From: Pseudoips prasinana
Taxonomy: Eukaryota; Arthropoda; Insecta; Lepidoptera; Nolidae
Assembly: GCA_951640165.1 (NCBI GenBank)
Contig: OX621265.1
Coordinates: forward strand, 16,877,001-16,941,000
DNA: 64,000 nucleotides
Direction: 5' to 3'
The notes beneath the pieces were generated by a model. That model was not told the origin of the DNA. It searched no databases and saw only the letters and a program-made list of their open reading frames with translations. Of the stretch, positions 61,086-64,000 are shown in pieces (position 1 is the first letter of the stretch; every line of letters begins with the position of its first letter). Position numbers and translations under genes: made by a program.

Positions 61086-61444
61086 TGTCCTCCCGACCGA
61101 ATTTCGGCCACGGCGGCCAGTCTTAATGGAGACTAGCCAATTGCGCAGTATATATTATAGTGCACAAGTGTGTGCGCATACACAGGGGCACTTTCTATTC
61201 TATCACTCTCATGATCCGATGGGACGCCTGACACGACCGGAAAGAGTTCAGGTACAGGACCGACGGCTTTACGTGCTCTCCGAGGCACGGGGGTGTAATA
61301 TCGCCAACTTCCAGACTTTGGGCTGATACTGGGAAATTTCTATTTACGGATAAATCCCAAAATCACTTTTTGGCCCGACCCGGGATTTGAACCCAGGACC
61401 TCATTATCTGCGGTTGAACACGCTACCGCTAGACCAACGAGGCA
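61086..61444 (-). mobile_element. tRNA-derived SINE (family 3), copy 2
   Basis: Same 359-bp length and orientation as 58864-59222. Differences include CAACAGAG/TAATGGAG and loss of TTAGC after GGGACGCC. The A and B boxes are kept (GGTTCAAATCC). It ends with ATGATGATG at the body side. Confidence 0.88.
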
Positions 61445-62005
61445 GTCAACTAAATAAATACTAAACTAACGAAATACCAAAATTTTTAAATAAAATGGAA
61501 CACAATTTCTTTTATGTTGAAAAAAAACAATGCTAATTAATTATTTTAAGCCAAGTAATTTCTTAAAGTTCACAGGCGGCAAAATCAGTTCTAGGTGATT
61601 ACCTAGCTTATGCCTAGGCTGACTGCAGGAAGATACTCATTCACATTGGATGTTTAAGAATATTTATTTTTGTCATTATCTATTTTCTAGAATATTTTGT
61701 TTAGATATTTTTTAAAGACAACGCACGCACTAATTTATTTAATCCCTGTGTCGCGGGGTACTTTACAAACATATAATAGACGGACACAAATTACATCCAT
61801 ACAAATTACAATTGCAGCCTATTTAACTAATGAAATATTTATTTTGAATTTATCGAACCTGGTACGAGATAAAATCTATTAAAATTACCTACAAATAATT
61901 ACGTATACTTAACTATATCACTACAAAAAGTTCTGACTGTTTACATGGCCATTTTTAAAATCTACTTGATTAAAATTAATGGCACAGGACGTATTTATTA
62001 ATCAC
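61445..62005. other. AT-rich; short shared repeats only
   Basis: 61706-61760 matches 38895-38950 (TTAAAGACAACGCACGCACT, AATCCCTGTGTCGCGGGG). 61918-61980 is the third copy of the 800-880 repeat (AAAGTTCTGACTGTTTACAT). No coding sequence. Confidence 0.6.
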
Positions 62006-63125
62006 TAGCTGTACCCCGCGGTTTTACCCGCGTTAAATTTTATAAATTATCATAGCTTCTCCCCCGTAGGTGATAGCGCGATAATATGTAGCCTATATGT
62101 TGACCCGACCTCTTAGTAATATTCATGCAAAATTTTAAGTAAATCCGTGCAGTACCTACTTTTTAAGTTTAACCCGAACATATATACAGAAAAAGAGACA
62201 AAAATTCTAAATCTAAATACAAAATCAATATGTAGTGTTAATTCCGCTAATTGTCAGTTTAATCATGCCGGGATGCAATGAGGGCTACCGCGTATCAATT
62301 TGCCGCTAGAGGCGCTAGCATCGCGGCAGGTCTACGAAACGTCAAAATACACTGTTTTTGTTCGGGTTACGCTGTTTATTAATAAAAACTGCGATTATAA
62401 CTAAACATTTAGCTCAACAGCTCGATGACTGTAATAAATATTTGAAAAAATATTTAAAATCCTGTTAAAGTATTTCATAAATAGCATGCCGCAGTGTTGT
62501 GCGGGGACTGCACAACACGTCGGCATGCTATTTATGAAACACTTTAACAGGATTTTAAATATTTGTCGTAAAAACATTCGTCGCGTCCACAATAACAATG
62601 ATTTTGATCAGCTATAGTGGACCTTCCGCGACAGTGGCGCCGACTGGTGCGCAAAAAAACGGTAGCCCTCCGCCCTCCCGCCCGCAAAAATGTGCACATG
62701 CAAGAAGGACAATATAAAAAAGCAAATTACATGCGAATTTATTAAGAATTACTCGTCAAGTTCTCAAAGGAGACTCCTTCGAGCACTTGACGTGTTAGCA
62801 GCCCTTGAGAATGGTCCGTGGAGGACTGAAACACGTGTTGGGTATCGTACTGGCGCATGTAATTTGCTTTTTTATATTGTGCTTCTTGCATGTGCACATT
62901 TTTGGGGGCGGGAGGGCGGTGCAAATTGCATCCCGGCATGATTAAACTGACAATTAGCGGAATTAACACTACATATTGATTTTGTATTTTGATTGTTATG
63001 GATTGCCGCAAAGTGACGCCTGATTCCATTACTTAAAAATTCTAAAAACTATATTTTGGCCTTCGATATAAAGTATCCTTTAAATAAAATATTCAATGTA
63101 CAGTTTTGGCTTTCCTACGATTTTA
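62006..63125 (+). repeat. CCCGCG-type repeat, interrupted copy
   Basis: Left part 62006-62210 (CTAGCTGTACCCCGCGGTTT ... GACAAAAATTCTAAA) and right part 63035-63125 (AAAAATTCTAAAAACTATAT, TTTGGCCTTCGATAT) together equal the uninterrupted copy at 40384-40640. AAAAATTCTAAA is present on both sides of the intervening foldback element. Confidence 0.85.
62210..62994. mobile_element. Compound foldback element with three inverted repeats
   Basis: Outer arms 62210-62279 and 62925-62994 (70 bp, one mismatch). Inside: hairpin A, arms 62448-62491 and 62521-62564 (44 bp, one mismatch) with a further GTGTTGTGC/GCACAACAC stem in its loop. Hairpin B, arms 62670-62735 and 62854-62919 (66 bp, two mismatches). 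It is non-coding. It interrupts a repeat with a 12-bp duplication (62200-62211 and 63035-63046); about 40 bp lie between the right arm and that duplication, so the true right end may be at 63034. Confidence 0.88.
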
Positions 63126-63343
63126 TTATATAATACATAGTTTATAAATGTGTGTCTGTGTGTATGTGTGCATGCTGTGTGTTAAATAGTGACGAACATC
63201 ATTTCATCCTGTGGGGGGCGTAGAACGCATTCGGAGGAAATATATATCAAAATATTAGCGCCTCTATGAGTGTTATGGCAAACATACTACGAATTATTTG
63301 AAGTGAAAACTTTTATAGGCGCCTTGAGCAGTTTTGGTTCAAA
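63126..63343. other. TG-rich patch, otherwise nothing
   Basis: ATGTGTGTCTGTGTGTATGT at 63148-63167. No gene. Confidence 0.45.
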
Positions 63344-63466
63344 TTAAAATTTAAAGTCATTTATTCCGTTAAAATATTACATTTGTGCGGAATTGTCATT
63401 TTTTTTACCCTACCGTGCAGTGCATGACGTTGCAGCTACAGAGAAACACTGCCAGAAAACTCAGTC
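63344..63466 (-). repeat. LINE family A 3' end, copy 5
   Basis: TAAAGTCATTTATTCCGTTA, ACCCTACCGTGCAGTGCATG, GAGAAACACTGCCAGAAAAC then TCAGT, after which the match stops. Confidence 0.82.
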
Positions 63467-63570
63467 TCGTCAGGTCACGCTTCCCATGTGCGACCTAATA
63501 GTATATATGTTTATGTGTACTTTTTGGATGAACAAAACGCGTGAAATTCGCATCGTCATCACAATTCCAT

Positions 63571-63662
63571 GACCTATTATTACATACTAGGTATGTAATA
63601 TATTATGTAATAATAGTATGTAATAATAGGTAATAATAGGTACTAGGTATGTAATAATAGGT
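63571..63662 (+). repeat. TATGTAATAATAGG minisatellite with palindrome
   Basis: Several diverged copies of TATGTAATAATAG, including a perfect TATTACATAC-TAG-GTATGTAATA palindrome at about 63577-63600. Confidence 0.75.
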
Positions 63663-63895
63663 CACCATAGCCTAGTTGGTAGTGCTCCTGCCTACGGAGC
63701 TGGTGGTCCTGGGTTCGAATCCCGGTAAGTGCAAATATTTTTGTGATGAGCACGAATATTTGTTTCTGAGTCATGGATGTTTTCTATGTATATAAGTATT
63801 TATCTATCTATATAAGTATGTATATCGTCGCCTGGTACCTGGCTTAGTTTGGGGCTAGGATGATCTGTGTGACATTGTCCCAATAATATATATAT
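63661..63895 (+). mobile_element. tRNA-derived SINE (family 1), copy 4
   Basis: CACCATAGCCTAGTTGGTAG, GGGTTCGAATCCCGGTAAG, body to TGTGTGACATTGTCCC, then ATA/TAT tail. A short deletion removes the CCATAGTACAAGCTTTG part present in other copies. Confidence 0.9.
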
Positions 63896-63897
63896 TA

Positions 63898-64000
63898 TAT
63901 TACCATGTCAGCCAAAGTACGTCCACTGCTTGACAGAAACCTCCCCAAAGAATGGCGGATATGCCATAACCGCCACGCTTCAAATCAAATCAAATCATTC
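63898..64000 (-). repeat. RTE-like 3' end, family 3, at window edge
   Basis: CATGTCAGCCAAAGTACGTC, CACTGCTTGACAGAAACCTC and CCCAAAGAATGGCGG are the inverse of 56560-56640. It ends or breaks at a CAAATCAAATCAAATCA run at the right edge. Confidence 0.65.

Noticed and set aside
1..64000. CRISPR arrays, bacterial operons, phage or toxin-antitoxin systems
   Set aside because: No regularly spaced short repeats or compact gene runs. Introns, SINEs and LINEs show a eukaryotic, insect-like genome.

Overview
The window is a eukaryotic, AT-rich, intron-bearing and transposon-saturated stretch. It most probably comes from a lepidopteran (moth or butterfly). This rests on the repeat content: RTE-type elements ending in TCATCA runs, tRNA-derived SINEs with a GGTTCGAATCC B box, a mariner copy, jockey/CR1-like LINEs, an ORF1 with a baculovirus-FP-like C-terminus, and the usual insect splice-site grammar. 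No bacterial-type operon, CRISPR array or intact tRNA/rRNA gene is seen.

The only host gene that can be reconstructed is a fatty acyl-CoA reductase (FAR) on the minus strand. Eight coding exons can be placed with matching splice phases: 25454-25625 (start codon at 25623), 24501-24591, 22033-22155, 19578-19702, 18582-18740, 11748-11857, 11509-11579 and 4828-5014. They join in frame over 345 codons plus one base. They cover the NAD(P)-binding Rossmann half (TGGSGFLG at residues 41-48, YTFTK at 232-236). The C-terminal FAR domain must lie beyond the left edge. The acceptor just before the start codon suggests an untranslated 5' exon further right. The introns (168 bp to 6.7 kb) hold much of the mobile DNA.

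Left part (1-25.6 kb), inside the FAR gene: RT and RTE fragments, a dead mariner (2974-4291), an almost complete two-ORF LINE (about 5985-10690, ORF2 open for 983 codons), several LINE 3' ends, degenerate RT genes on both strands, a 5S-rRNA-derived SINE placed about 25 bp from the donor of exon 3, a 135-bp TA-flanked MITE, a decayed second copy of FAR exon 1 inside intron 1, and an unrecognised terminal-exon-like ORF in intron 2.

Right part (25.6-64 kb): intergenic or 5'-intronic sequence made of nested transposons. It includes a 163-bp-armed foldback element (28239-28811), an R1-like LINE with a perfect 14-bp target duplication (30407-31766), a long RTE reverse transcriptase (31996-34070), a degenerate second RTE with two nested insertions (35405-38155), CR1/jockey-type LINEs (48781-50640 and 51566-54178), families of SINEs, and a compound foldback element (62210-62994) holding two further long hairpins.

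I found no undescribed multi-gene system. The most distinctive signals are structural: the compound foldback, the 5S-derived SINE pair, and three repeat copies that have gained an inverted duplicate of their own flanking sequence compared with sister copies, which looks like short-range template switching. All family calls come from reading motifs by eye; no database search was possible.
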